From Streptomyces sp. NBC_00341 (GTDB lineage Bacteria > Actinomycetota > Actinomycetes > Streptomycetales > Streptomycetaceae), in contig NZ_CP108002.1 in assembly GCF_041435055.1 (NCBI RefSeq), positions 1,612,001 to 1,676,000 on the forward strand: a stretch of DNA of 64,000 nucleotides, written 5' to 3'. Below the pieces are notes generated by a model. It worked only from the letters and a program-made list of their open reading frames with translations. It was not told the DNA's origin and made no database searches. Numbering within the stretch: the stretch's first letter is position 1; each line of letters opens with the position of its first letter. A program made the position numbers and the translations under genes. This document shows, one piece after another, positions 1 through 8,844 of the stretch.

Positions 1-441
1 GACGCCGCCGGACTCCCGGACGGCCTCGCGGCGTTCGCGTCCTGGCAGGAGGACCTGGTCCTGATCACCGCCCCAGGTCACCGGCTGGCGACGGCCGGGC
101 GCACCCTGGTCAAGGACCTCGCCGGGGAGCCGTTCGTGGACTTCCGGGCCGGTACCGGTCTGGAGACGGCGGTGCGGCGGCTGGCCGCGCACTGTGGTCT
201 GGAGCGCCGGATCACCTGCGATGTCACCCAGATCCGGCTGCTGGTGGATCTCGTACGGGCCGGCATCGGTGTGGCGATCGTGCCGCGCCGGATCGGTGAG
301 GATGCCGGGCTGCCGTGTGTGAGCATCCGGCAGCCGGAGCCGGGCCGGACGGTGATGCTGGCGGGCCGGACGCCCCGGCCGCGCAACCCTGCGGCGGTGG
401 CGCTGCTGGACCGGCTGGCCGGTGGCGGTGGTCCGGAGTGA
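1..441 (+). CDS. LysR-family transcriptional regulator, C-terminal part (5' end outside window)
   Basis: The first 146 codons are open from base 1 and end in TGA. They match the second half of a LysR effector-binding (type 2 periplasmic-binding-like) domain: a run ending LITAPGHRLA, then FVDFRAGTGLETAVRRLAAH, and the late LVRAGIGVAIVPRRIGED segment, which is the typical 'G.G(I/V)A(I/V)(L/V)P' strand of this fold. The DNA-binding N-terminus lies outside the window, so neither the ligand nor the target can be read. It converges on the TetR gene with only 4 bases between the stop codons, so the two probably share a termination region. Family assignment is fairly secure, function is unknown. Confidence 0.8.
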   Translation, partial: DAAGLPDGLAAFASWQEDLVLITAPGHRLATAGRTLVKDLAGEPFVDFRAGTGLETAVRRLAAHCGLERRITCDVTQIRLLVDLVRAGIGVAIVPRRIGEDAGLPCVSIRQPEPGRTVMLAGRTPRPRNPAAVALLDRLAGGGGPE

Positions 442-445
442 CGGA

Positions 446-1039
446 TCAGGGCCGCAGCGCGCGCAGCAGCAGATCGGCCAGGTGGTCGGCGACCTCCTGC
501 TGGGTGAGCGGGCCGTCGGGGCGGTACCAGGTGGACAGGTGGTGGACCGAGCCGAAGTGGTAGTCGACGATCAGGTCCGCCGGGGTGGCGGTGGAGAACA
601 CCCCGCTGCGCTGCCCCTCCTCCACCAGGGCCCGGAAGCGCTCGTGGTAGCGGCGCCGCTCCAGCCGGACCTGCTTGTTCTTCTCGGGGCTGAGGTGGTG
701 CATCGAGCGGAAGAAGATCGAGGCGTCGTCGAGGTTCTCGATGGTGGTGACGACCACGTCGGCCGCCGCTTCGCGCAGCCGCTGCTCCACGGGGGCGTCG
801 GCGTCCGCGAAGGCGTCGAGGCGCTCCTGCTGGAGCCGCAGCACCCGGGCGTAGACCTCCTGGAGGAGGTCCTCCTTGGAGCCGAAGTAGTGGTAGAGCG
901 CGCCCTTGGTGACGCCGGCCGCCTCGACGATCTCCTGGACCGAGGTGCGGTCGTACCCCTGTTCCGCGAAGAGCCGGGTGGCGGCGGCGAGCAGCCGCTG
1001 GGGAACGGGGGTGCCGCTCCCGTCCGTCGCCTTGGCCAT
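446..1039 (-). CDS. TetR/AcrR-family regulator of the adjacent acyl-CoA ligase operon
   Basis: This 197-residue protein starts MAKATDGSG. Its TetR helix-turn-helix spans residues 12-60 (LLAAATRLFAEQGYDRTSV, then VTKGALYHYFGSKEDLL), followed by a ligand-binding half that is Glu/Arg rich. It is the last gene of a three-gene minus-strand operon, 47 bases after the acyl-CoA ligase. Regulators placed with a FadD-type ligase and an SDR in actinobacteria usually sense an acyl-CoA or fatty acid and repress their own operon. A matching TetR-type operator is present at 3538-3557, upstream of the first gene. The longer upstream reading frame overlaps the ligase antisense to its codons and was not used as the start. 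Confidence 0.88.
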   Translation of the reverse strand: MAKATDGSGTPVPQRLLAAATRLFAEQGYDRTSVQEIVEAAGVTKGALYHYFGSKEDLLQEVYARVLRLQQERLDAFADADAPVEQRLREAAADVVVTTIENLDDASIFFRSMHHLSPEKNKQVRLERRRYHERFRALVEEGQRSGVFSTATPADLIVDYHFGSVHHLSTWYRPDGPLTQQEVADHLADLLLRALRP

Positions 1040-1086
1040 AGCCGCCGCCTTCCTTCCGTGCGTAGTGCGTAGTGCGTATGTGGGTT

Positions 1087-2745
1087 CTACCGGGGTGAAC
1101 GCAGTTCCCGCCTGAGGATCTTCCCACTCGCCGTCTTGGGGAGTTCGGCCAGGATCTCGACTTCGCGCGGGTACTTGTACGCGGCGAGCCGTTCCTTGCA
1201 GTACGCGCCCAGTTCGTCCGGTTCCACCGAGGCGCCGGGCCGCAGGCTGACGTAGGCGCGGACCGTTTCGCCCCGGTAGGCGTCGGGGACGCCCACGACG
1301 GCCGCCTCGCGGACGGCGGGATGGGTGTAGAGGACGTCCTCCACCTCGCGCGGCCAGACCTTGAAGCCGGAGGCGTTGATCATGTCCTTCTTGCGGTCGA
1401 CGACGTAGAGCCAGCCCTGGCGGTCCATGAAGCCGATGTCGCCGGTGCGCAGTTCGCCGTCCGGGAAGGCGGCGGCGGTGGCCTCGGGAAGCCGCCAGTA
1501 GCCGGAGACGACCTGCGGTCCGCGCACCGCGATCTCGCCCTGCTCGCCGAAGGGCACGTCCGCGCCGTTCTCGTCGATGATCCGCACCACCGTGTCCGGG
1601 CCCGGCACGCCGACCGAGAGGGTGCCGGAGACCGGGTCCACGGGGGCCTCCCGCTCGGGCGGTACGGAGGCGCAGGGCGCGGTGCACTCGGTGAGGCCGT
1701 AGCCGTTGCGGATGTACGGGCCGAAGCCCGCCCGGAACTTCTCCACGAGCGCGGGCGGCAGCGGTGCGCCGCCGGAGGAGATCACCCGGAACGAGGAGAA
1801 GTGCTCGGGCGTGACTCCGGGGGTCGCGGCGAGCGCCATGAAGGCGGTGGAGGGGCCGACGGTGTAGGCGGGGCGGTGCTCGGCGAAGGCGTCGAGGACG
1901 ACGCCGGGGTGGAAGCGGTACGCGAGGACGAGGGTGCTCGCATGGGCGAGGCAGACGGCCAGCTGGCACACCATGCCGGTGATGTGGAAGAGCGGGGCGA
2001 GCGCGAAGTAGGCGGAGCCCTCGGCGATGGGGTGGCCGGTGCGCTGGCGCTCGACGTTGACCATGATGTTGCCGTGCGCGTTCATGGCGCCCTTGGGGGT
2101 GCCGCTGGTCCCGGAGGTGTAGCTGATCAGCGCCACGTCGGTGGCCGTGAGCTCCCGGTCGGCGGGGGCCGCGAGCCCCTGCCGCGCGACGGCGACCAGA
2201 TCGTCGGCGTCCTCGGCGGCGGGCAGCCTCTCGAAGTTCAGCACCCGGTCGTCGCTCGTGGTCTGGAAGTCGAGCTCGCAGGCCGTGAGCGCGATCCGGA
2301 CGGCCGGGGCGGCGGCCGCCGTGTCCCGCAGATACGACGCCCAGGCCCGGTCCGAGCAGATCAGCGCGGAGACCTCGGCGTCCTTCAGCACATGGCCGAC
2401 CTCGCCGGACTTGTACATCGGGTTGAGCGGGACGACGGTCGCCCCGGCCTTCCAGGCGCCCAGAAGGGCGATGACGAAGTGCGGCGAGTTCTGCAGCATG
2501 ATCGCGACCCGGTCGCCGCGCTCCAGCCCCCGGGCGGCGAGGTGGCCGGCCACGGAGTCGGAGAGCGCGTCGGTCTCGCGGTAGCTGAGGCGCCCGTCGA
2601 AGTAGGCGAGCGCCGGGTGCTCAGGGCTGCGGGCCACCGAGTCCCGGAAGGCGTGCACCAGGGTCGCGGCCGGGTGGACGGGGGCCCGCTGGGCCTCGCT
2701 GAGCAGCGGCAGCCAGGGCTTCGCCGCGTAGATCGACTCGGTCAT
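1087..2745 (-). CDS. AMP-dependent (fatty-acyl-CoA type) synthetase/ligase
   Basis: This 552-residue adenylate-forming enzyme would activate a carboxylic acid with ATP and then load it on CoA in the cytosol. The core motifs are in order: A3 loop SYTSGTSGTPKGAMNAHG near residue 195, A5 NGYGLTE, A7 GELRTGDIG, A8 DRKKDMINASGFKVWPREVE and A10 KTASGKILRREL, whose Lys is the catalytic adenylation residue. Length is usual for medium or long-chain acyl-CoA ligases. Its ATG overlaps the stop of the SDR gene by four bases (ATGA), indicating translational coupling. The substrate cannot be read from the sequence; a fatty or aromatic acid is the likely class. Confidence 0.9.
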   Translation of the reverse strand: MTESIYAAKPWLPLLSEAQRAPVHPAATLVHAFRDSVARSPEHPALAYFDGRLSYRETDALSDSVAGHLAARGLERGDRVAIMLQNSPHFVIALLGAWKAGATVVPLNPMYKSGEVGHVLKDAEVSALICSDRAWASYLRDTAAAAPAVRIALTACELDFQTTSDDRVLNFERLPAAEDADDLVAVARQGLAAPADRELTATDVALISYTSGTSGTPKGAMNAHGNIMVNVERQRTGHPIAEGSAYFALAPLFHITGMVCQLAVCLAHASTLVLAYRFHPGVVLDAFAEHRPAYTVGPSTAFMALAATPGVTPEHFSSFRVISSGGAPLPPALVEKFRAGFGPYIRNGYGLTECTAPCASVPPEREAPVDPVSGTLSVGVPGPDTVVRIIDENGADVPFGEQGEIAVRGPQVVSGYWRLPEATAAAFPDGELRTGDIGFMDRQGWLYVVDRKKDMINASGFKVWPREVEDVLYTHPAVREAAVVGVPDAYRGETVRAYVSLRPGASVEPDELGAYCKERLAAYKYPREVEILAELPKTASGKILRRELRSPR

Positions 2746-3506
2746 GCGCCGGTCGCCTCCCACTTCTGCTGGAGATGGTTCATGCTGCCGAGCCACTGGT
2801 CGGTGTCCTTGGCCCTGGCCCGGTAGTACGTGGCGACCTCGGGGTGCGGCAGGACGAGGAAGCGGTCCTCTGCCATCGCCGCGAAGAGCGCGTCCGCGAC
2901 GGCCTCGGGCTCGATGGCGCTGGGGGCGAGGACGAGCTCCCCCGCCGATCCGGCGGCGGTCAGCATGTCGGTACGCACGCCCTGCGGGCAGATCGCGTGG
3001 ACCTTGACGCCCCGGTGGCCGTAGGTGAGGGCGAGCCACTCCGCGAAGGCGACCACCCCGTGCTTGGTGACGCTGTACGGCGCCGCGCCGATCATCGTGA
3101 GCAGTCCGGCGGCCGAGGCGGTGGAGACGAACCTGCCGCTGCCGCGCTCCAGCCAGTGCGGGAGCAGCGCCCTGGCCGCGCGGACGTGGGCCATCACGTT
3201 GACGTCCCAGGCGTCGGCCCAGACCTCCTCGGCCGCGAAGACGTCACCGGGCGAGGCGAGCCCCGCGTTGGCGCAGTAGATGTCCACCGTGCCGTCCAGG
3301 GCGTCCCTGGCGGCGTCGACGATCCGGGAGGCGTCCCCCGCGACGGCGGTACCGCCGATCTCCTCGGCCAGCGCCTCGATCCGGCTCGCGTCGAGGTCGT
3401 TGACCACGACCCGTGCGCCCTCGGCCGCGAATCTGCGGGCCAGCGCGGCTCCGATGCCGCCTCCGGCCCCGGTGACCACTACGCCCGCGCCCTGCACCGT
3501 ACTCAT
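2742..3506 (-). CDS. SDR-family NAD(P)-dependent oxidoreductase
   Basis: A 254-residue classical short-chain dehydrogenase. The nucleotide-binding TGAGGGIG is at residues 12-19, a helix NAG (CANAG) near 83, and the catalytic Tyr-x3-Lys (YSVTK) follows a Ser-containing strand (STASAAG). It would reduce or oxidise a hydroxyl/keto group using NAD(H) or NADP(H). It is the first gene of the operon with the acyl-CoA ligase (4-base overlap) and the TetR regulator, so it probably handles a hydroxyacyl or ketoacyl intermediate of the same acid. A TetR-type palindrome lies 32 bases upstream of the start. Confidence 0.9.
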   Translation of the reverse strand: MSTVQGAGVVVTGAGGGIGAALARRFAAEGARVVVNDLDASRIEALAEEIGGTAVAGDASRIVDAARDALDGTVDIYCANAGLASPGDVFAAEEVWADAWDVNVMAHVRAARALLPHWLERGSGRFVSTASAAGLLTMIGAAPYSVTKHGVVAFAEWLALTYGHRGVKVHAICPQGVRTDMLTAAGSAGELVLAPSAIEPEAVADALFAAMAEDRFLVLPHPEVATYYRARAKDTDQWLGSMNHLQQKWEATGA

Positions 3507-3537
3507 CGGTCCTGCCTCTCTGCCGACTGCACCAGCA

Positions 3538-3557
3538 GACTAACCAGTCGGTATGTC
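3538..3557. promoter_or_regulatory. TetR-type operator upstream of the SDR/ligase/tetR operon
   Basis: The 20-bp sequence fits GACnnACCnnnnGGTnnGTC, with both triplets of each arm perfectly inverted. It lies 32-51 bp upstream of the SDR start, where a repressor would block the promoter. The operon ends in a TetR gene, the obvious candidate to bind here. Binding itself is inferred. Confidence 0.6.
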
Positions 3558-3688
3558 GTCGGGGAAGGGGCTGGCGCCTCTCATGCGTCACGCCTGCCAC
3601 ATCGGTCACGTCCGGCTCGTTCCCTGCGGCCCGAGCGCGCGCTAGCGTGCGTGACCATGACAGACGTCGCGATCATGGAGGTAGCGGA

Positions 3689-4975
3689 ATGAGCCTGACC
3701 AGGCGTGGTTTGCTGGCCGCGGGCGGTGCCGTGGGGGCCCTCGCGGCGACGGCTGCTCCCGCAGCCGCCGGTACGTCGCACGGCAAGGGCCACGGGCACG
3801 GGGACGGACACGGCGGCGGGCACGGCAGCCTCCGTACCGGCTTCGACCGGCTCTCGGCGGACGGCTACGCGCTGCTGAAGGGGCAGCGGGTCGGCATCGT
3901 CACCAACCCGACCGGGGTCACCTCCGACGTACGCCACATCGTCGATGAGATGCACGCGGACGGACGGGTCGATCTGAAGGCCGTCTTCGGCCCGGAGCAC
4001 GGCTTCCGCGGCACCGCGCAGGCGGGCGGCTCCGAGGGCCGCTACGACGACCCCGCGACGGGGCTCCCGGTCTACGACACCTACCTCAAGAGCGGGCAGC
4101 CGCTGGCCGACGTGTTCACGGAGTCCGGCGTCGACACGATCGTCTTCGACATCCAGGACGCGGGCGCCCGCTTCTACACGTACATCTGGACGCTGTACGA
4201 CTGCATGGAGGCGGCGGCCCTGGCGGGCAAGAGGTTCGTCGTCCTGGACCGGCCGAACCCGGTGTCCGGGCGGGCGGCCCTCGGACCGGTCCTCGATCCG
4301 GCCTTCGGCACCTTCGTGGGCCGCCGGGAGATCGCCCAGGCGCACGGCATGACGGTCACCGAACTCGCCCTGCTGTTCAACGGGGAGTTCCTCGCGGACC
4401 GTCCGGCCGAGCTGGAGATTGTGAAGATGTCGGGGTGGTCGCGCTCGGACTTCTTCGACGCGAGCGGTCTGCCGTGGGTGCCGCCGAGCCCCAACATGCC
4501 GACGCCCGACACGGCGCTCGTCTACTCGGGCACCTGCCTGTTCGAGGGCACGAACCTCTCCGAGGGGCGCGGCACGACACGCCCGTTCGAGCTGCTGGGC
4601 GCGGAGGGGATCGACCACACCTGGGCGGCCGCCGCCAACGCGCTCGACCTGCCCGGAGTGGCCTTCCGCGAGGCGTACTTCGCGCCGACGTTCTCCAAGT
4701 TCGAGGGGAAGACGGTCGGTGGGGTGCAGGTCCATGTGCGCGACCGGGAGGTCTTCGACCCGGTGCGCACCGGGATCGCGCTGCTGGTCACGGCGAAGCA
4801 GACGTGGAGCGGGTTCGCCTGGCGGTCCGACAACTGGATCGACAAGCTCACCGGCAACACCCGGGTCCGCACCATGATCGACGCGGGTGCGGACACGGAT
4901 GAGGTCGTGGGGGCGTGGGCGAAGGATCTCGCCGCGTTCCGGGCCGTGCGGAAGCGGTACCTGCAGTACCGGTGA
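3689..4975 (+). CDS. namZ: Secreted DUF1343 protein, exo-beta-N-acetylmuramidase NamZ-like
   Basis: A 428-residue exported protein. The N-terminus LTRRGLLAAGGAVGALAAT followed by AAPAAA is a twin-arginine signal, and a His/Gly-rich linker (HGKGHGHGDGHGGGHG) follows it. The rest is the DUF1343 domain: VGIVTNPTGVT, FGPEHGFRG, DIQDAGARFYTYIWTL, VLDRPNPVSG and LFEGTNLSEGRGTT. Members studied elsewhere (NamZ) release N-acetylmuramic acid from the end of peptidoglycan glycans, so a role in wall turnover or MurNAc scavenging is likely. The start ATG has GGAGG seven bases upstream; a longer in-frame start exists but would bury the Tat signal. The His-rich linker is unusual and may bind metal. Confidence 0.88.
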   Translation: MSLTRRGLLAAGGAVGALAATAAPAAAGTSHGKGHGHGDGHGGGHGSLRTGFDRLSADGYALLKGQRVGIVTNPTGVTSDVRHIVDEMHADGRVDLKAVFGPEHGFRGTAQAGGSEGRYDDPATGLPVYDTYLKSGQPLADVFTESGVDTIVFDIQDAGARFYTYIWTLYDCMEAAALAGKRFVVLDRPNPVSGRAALGPVLDPAFGTFVGRREIAQAHGMTVTELALLFNGEFLADRPAELEIVKMSGWSRSDFFDASGLPWVPPSPNMPTPDTALVYSGTCLFEGTNLSEGRGTTRPFELLGAEGIDHTWAAAANALDLPGVAFREAYFAPTFSKFEGKTVGGVQVHVRDREVFDPVRTGIALLVTAKQTWSGFAWRSDNWIDKLTGNTRVRTMIDAGADTDEVVGAWAKDLAAFRAVRKRYLQYR

Positions 4976-4982
4976 GGTGGTG

Positions 4983-5015
4983 CCGGGCGGGCCCGTCGGA
5001 CACGGGCCCGCCCGG
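4983..5015. terminator. Bidirectional terminator hairpin
   Basis: A perfect 14-bp stem (CCGGGCGGGCCCGT and its complement) with a 5-nt loop fills the gap between the convergent muramidase and acylase genes. There is no clear U-run, as is usual in Streptomyces. Confidence 0.75.
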
Positions 5016-5020
5016 ATCGC

Positions 5021-7861
5021 TCAGCGGTGCGCCGGGAACTCCACCACCTGCTGGTACGTCGGGCGGTTCTGCCAGTGGATCGCCTTCTGCCCGATCCCGC
5101 CCAGTGCCCGGTGGATGATCGAGTCGGTGCACCACTGCTCACCGGCCTTGCAGTTGTCGTCGGCCGGGTAGACCTCGGCCGCCGGTACCGCCGCCGCCTG
5201 CTTCAGCGTGGACAGCAGCGCGGCGCGGCAGCTGCTCAGATCTCCGTTGCCACAGTAGGACCTGGCCAGCGGCCCCTTGACCGGCTGCCCGAGCACTTGG
5301 CGCAGGTCCTTGTCGGCGAAGCCCCACCAGCCGTACTGGAAGGCCGAACCGCTGTGCGCGCCGCTCGGTCCGTGGCTGGCCGCCGGGGACTCGTCGGTGG
5401 CGAGGTTGGCGGTCAGCGCCCCGTACAGGTTGTCGCCGAGCCCCGGCTTGAACTCCGCGTCGATCAGCTTCGGCCACCACGCGTCCATGATCCGTACCGC
5501 GTCGGCGTAGGTGTACGCGTGCGAACCGGGACTGCTCTCCTTGCGCTGGGCGCCCGCCGCCCGCCAGGAATCCAGCTGCTGGACCACCGCGTTCAGGTCC
5601 GGGTCGGTGACCGGCTGGGAGCGGATGACCTTCAGCAGTTCGGGCAGCAGCTGCTCGCCGCGCAGATCGGTGAGTGCGGCGTCCGCCATCGCCCGGGCGA
5701 GGGAGGCGCGGGTCACGCCGCCCTCCTGGACCAGCTTCGACACCCGCTCGTCGAGCAGATCGGCCCGGTGCACCGCGCTGAGCCCGAAGCCCGCGGAGGC
5801 GTACCCCTCGGCCTGCTTGTTGTTCCAGGAGACGTAGTAGTCCTGGCCGCTGGAGTGCGGGTGCTCGGCGAACGGGGTGTAGTCGGCCGTGTTGGCCGCC
5901 CGGTCGTACCCCTGCCACTCGTACGCCTTCTCGGCCTTGATCGGCAGTGCCGGGTCGACGCCGGGGGCGCGCACCGGGTTCATGCCGCTGTTGTAGAAGG
6001 CGGCGGTGCGCGAGTCGGCGTAGAACCAGTTGAAGGCGTAGTCGATGTTGCTCGCCGCGCGCTGGAAGGAGGCGGCGTCGGAGACGTACGAGGGGTCGTT
6101 GAGCATCTGGAAGCCGATGATCGAGTCGGCCTCGTGCCGGTAGGTGGTGCGCAGCGAGGTGTACGCGACCGGCTTGCCGCCCACGGTGGCGCGGTGGGTG
6201 ACCACTCCGTAGCCGGTGCGCCACACCTGCATCCGGTAGGAGCCCTTCGCGGTGGAGTCCGCGACGGTGGGGCTCCAGGAGTTGGTGCGCTCCAGCTTCT
6301 CCATGGCGGTGCAGTCGCCCCGGTAGAGGTAGTGCGTGGAGTTCTTGGTGGGCGCGGAGCCGTCGGGCTCGCACAGTTCGACGGTGTAGGTGTCGGTGAT
6401 GTCCTGGCCGGCCGAGGTGGCGCTCCAGGCGTAGTCCTGGCCGCGGCCCATCTGGATGTACATGCCGACGCCGGCGAAGGAGACGCCGCGGGCGCTGATG
6501 CCGGGGCCCTGGATCTCCTGGAGCATCATCAGCTGCGGGGCGAAGTAGCCGGTCTGCGGGCCGAACACGGCGATCGGGTTTCCGCTCGCGGTGCTCTTGC
6601 CGGAGACCAGCAGCGCGTTGGACATGCCGCGCTTCTGGGCTCCCGTGCCGGAGCCGGGGAGCGAGCCCTCGGGGATGACCCCGTCGTCGTAGATGCCCTG
6701 GGCCTTCTTGAGTTCGGCCGGTGCCTTGACCGGGGCCTTCGCGTTGGTGCCCGCGGAGCCGGTGCGGTCGTGGATCAGGGGTTCGGCGGTGACGGAGCCG
6801 GGGTCCGGGAGGGCTGTGCCGACGGCCTTGTCCGGCTTGTTCGCGTACGGGAAGGAGGTTCCGTCGTGGACGGTGAGCACCGCCTCCGGGTCGTTGCGCT
6901 GCCGGAACGACTCCCAGACCTTGGTGCCCTCGGCCACTCCGTACTTCTGCTGGGCGGAGAGCAGCGAGAGCGCCGCCTGCACCTCGCCGCCGCCCCCGCC
7001 GCCGAACTGGCCGCCGACGACGGAGGCGATCGAGATCAGGTCGGTCAGCTCGAACGGCTGGATCTCACCGACGTTGGTGATGGCGTCGATCTTTCCGGTG
7101 AGGACGTACTCGCCGGGGAAGTAGCGGCCCTTCTTCGACTTCTCGCGGTAGGAGTTGATGCCGTCCACATAGGCCTGGGCATCGGCCATGGCCTGCTCGC
7201 CGCGGGGGCCCTCGTGGGTCCGTATGTACTCGACCTGGGCTTTGAGATCGTCCTCCGTGTACGGGGCCTGCGGCCAGAACTGCTGCTCCAGGCCCTGGTT
7301 GGCCAGCGCGCCGCCGGCGAACGAGGTCAGCTGCCCGCGCCCGATGTGGCGGAAGAGGTCCATCAGCCAGAGCCGGTCCTGCCCGGCCGCGAAGCCGGCG
7401 CCGAACTCGGTGCCGTAGCGGGTGGTGCCCTTGATGTGCGGGACGCCGGACACCTTGTCGCGGGTGATGGTGACGTCGTCGCGGGGCGAGGTGACGGATT
7501 CGACCTGGTCCTTCGGGACGCCGAAGGAGGCGTCGTTGAAGAAGTCGGTGAGCTTCTGGTCGGTCAGGCCGGTGTGTCCGGCCACCAGCCCGTCGTAGCG
7601 GTCGAGTTGGTCGTCGCTGTGCGCGGGATGGGTGCCGAACGCCTTGTTGCCCAGGATGTCGACGAGGGTGGCGTTGCCGTTCTCGCCGGGGGGCAGGATG
7701 TCGTCGCACTGTCCCTGGCAGTAGTCGGGTACGGGATCGGGCTCGGCGGCGCCCGCGTGGGGCGCGGTGGCCAGCAGAGAGGCACCGAGTGCGAGAACGG
7801 CCGCGATCGTGGCGGCCCGGAACTTGCCGGTGCGGGCGGTGGTGCCGGTGCGTGGGGGCAT
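5021..7861 (-). CDS. Secreted penicillin acylase-family (Ntn) hydrolase
   Basis: This 946-residue precursor belongs to the penicillin-amidase branch of the N-terminal-nucleophile hydrolases. A Sec signal (hydrophobic ATIAAVLALGASLLATAP ending AGAAEPD) opens it. The alpha-like chain holds the GVPHIKGTTRYGTEFGAGFA and QDRLWLMDLFR segments. After a linker, RGMSNALLVSGK places the autoproteolytic nucleophile Ser at about residue 414, followed by GNPIAVFGPQTGYFAPQ. Family members hydrolyse amides such as penicillins, cyclic lipopeptides or N-acyl homoserine lactones, and the longer actinobacterial type is often an acylase of unknown physiological substrate. The gene is monocistronic, converging on the muramidase gene across a terminator. 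Confidence 0.88.
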   Translation of the reverse strand: MPPRTGTTARTGKFRAATIAAVLALGASLLATAPHAGAAEPDPVPDYCQGQCDDILPPGENGNATLVDILGNKAFGTHPAHSDDQLDRYDGLVAGHTGLTDQKLTDFFNDASFGVPKDQVESVTSPRDDVTITRDKVSGVPHIKGTTRYGTEFGAGFAAGQDRLWLMDLFRHIGRGQLTSFAGGALANQGLEQQFWPQAPYTEDDLKAQVEYIRTHEGPRGEQAMADAQAYVDGINSYREKSKKGRYFPGEYVLTGKIDAITNVGEIQPFELTDLISIASVVGGQFGGGGGGEVQAALSLLSAQQKYGVAEGTKVWESFRQRNDPEAVLTVHDGTSFPYANKPDKAVGTALPDPGSVTAEPLIHDRTGSAGTNAKAPVKAPAELKKAQGIYDDGVIPEGSLPGSGTGAQKRGMSNALLVSGKSTASGNPIAVFGPQTGYFAPQLMMLQEIQGPGISARGVSFAGVGMYIQMGRGQDYAWSATSAGQDITDTYTVELCEPDGSAPTKNSTHYLYRGDCTAMEKLERTNSWSPTVADSTAKGSYRMQVWRTGYGVVTHRATVGGKPVAYTSLRTTYRHEADSIIGFQMLNDPSYVSDAASFQRAASNIDYAFNWFYADSRTAAFYNSGMNPVRAPGVDPALPIKAEKAYEWQGYDRAANTADYTPFAEHPHSSGQDYYVSWNNKQAEGYASAGFGLSAVHRADLLDERVSKLVQEGGVTRASLARAMADAALTDLRGEQLLPELLKVIRSQPVTDPDLNAVVQQLDSWRAAGAQRKESSPGSHAYTYADAVRIMDAWWPKLIDAEFKPGLGDNLYGALTANLATDESPAASHGPSGAHSGSAFQYGWWGFADKDLRQVLGQPVKGPLARSYCGNGDLSSCRAALLSTLKQAAAVPAAEVYPADDNCKAGEQWCTDSIIHRALGGIGQKAIHWQNRPTYQQVVEFPAHR

Positions 7862-8092
7862 GCGTGCTCCTCGGAAAGGCCGATGCGCCGGACGTTACCG
7901 GCGGTATGACCCGTCGGTAAGGTGAGCATCAGTCACCTTTTCCGAATCGCCACATGCGGTCACATGACGACCGGTCATCTCAGCAGATGGACGACCGCAC
8001 TCATGGATGGAGCCGATCCGGGCAGTCGTACGTCCATTGAGTTGACGCCGAATTTCGGGCGACGGAGTACGAACGACGGAGGTGGCAGCGCA

Positions 8093-8704
8093 ATGGCCGG
8101 TTTCCGGAGTCTTGCGAGACAGGTCCGCGATCCGCGGAGCGATCTGGCACTGCGGCGGTACTCGCTGCGCAAGTGCCTGGAGCGCTTCGCCCCTTACGGA
8201 CACCGGGCGACCTGGGATCACCTGTGTGCCCGGCACGGAATAGAGCCCGAGGACCGGGCCCCCGATCCGGCGCGGCTGACGCGCGCGCTGGAGGAGCTGG
8301 AGACGGCCCGCGCGGTCTGGCTGCACTACGAGGCGGGGTTCGCCGAGCGCCGCCGGCGGGAGAAGCACGACGGACTGCGCCGGCCCGGCGCGTTCGACGA
8401 CTGGCACCGGCGCACCTGGGGCGGGAACGGCGTCGCGCGGTGCGACGACCCGGCCGTCCACCCCGCGGCGCCGCTCGCGGAGGTACTGGCGCGGCTGATT
8501 TCCGCCCTGGAGTCGGAGCCGGGCAACGGCTGCCCGGTCTGCGCGCAGGGCCGGATCGCCTGGCGGCAGGACCTGGACAGCGAGCCGTGGTCCGGTCCGG
8601 TCTGCACCGGCTGCGGAATCGTGGTGCCGCAGCCCGTACTCACCCGGGCGGCGCTGGCGAAGGCCCGGCGGACCCGGCTGTGCGGCCTGGCATCGGTCGC
8701 CTGA
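8093..8704 (+). CDS. Uncharacterised zinc-ribbon protein
   Basis: A 203-residue protein that I do not recognise as a named family. Its N-terminal part is charged and helical (RYSLRKCLERF). The C-terminal part carries two CxxC knuckles, CPVC and, about 27 residues on, CTGC, which would form a zinc ribbon. GGAGG lies ten bases before the ATG at MAGFRSLARQ; a start 57 codons earlier exists but is in promoter-like sequence. The gene diverges from the acylase. The zinc ribbon suggests nucleic-acid or protein binding, but no function should be assigned. Confidence 0.65.
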   Translation: MAGFRSLARQVRDPRSDLALRRYSLRKCLERFAPYGHRATWDHLCARHGIEPEDRAPDPARLTRALEELETARAVWLHYEAGFAERRRREKHDGLRRPGAFDDWHRRTWGGNGVARCDDPAVHPAAPLAEVLARLISALESEPGNGCPVCAQGRIAWRQDLDSEPWSGPVCTGCGIVVPQPVLTRAALAKARRTRLCGLASVA

Positions 8705-8750
8705 GGACCTGAAGGAACGGAGCGGCCCGCCCGGCGTCCGAGGGACGCAC

Positions 8751-8824
8751 GGCTGCCGGACGGGCAACACATACACGGCGGCCGGACGGGCAACACGCGC
8801 AGGCGGCTGCCGGACGGGCAACAA
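8751..8824 (+). repeat. Three near-identical 20-bp direct repeats
   Basis: The sequence GGCTGCCGGACGGGCAACAC occurs at 8751, 8777 (one change) and 8805 (one change), with periods of 26 and 28 bp. It fills the gap between the convergent zinc-ribbon and soxR genes. No inverted pairing strong enough for a terminator was seen. Confidence 0.75.
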
Positions 8825-8844
8825 CACACGTACGGCCAGGCGCC

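Noticed and set aside
5027..7909. Plus-strand frame of 960 codons opposite the penicillin acylase
   Set aside because: Composition is a shadow of high-GC codons; the minus-strand frame has signal peptide, nucleophile and family motifs.
8751..8824. CRISPR array
   Set aside because: Only three imperfect copies, spacers of 6-8 bp and no cas gene; not a CRISPR.
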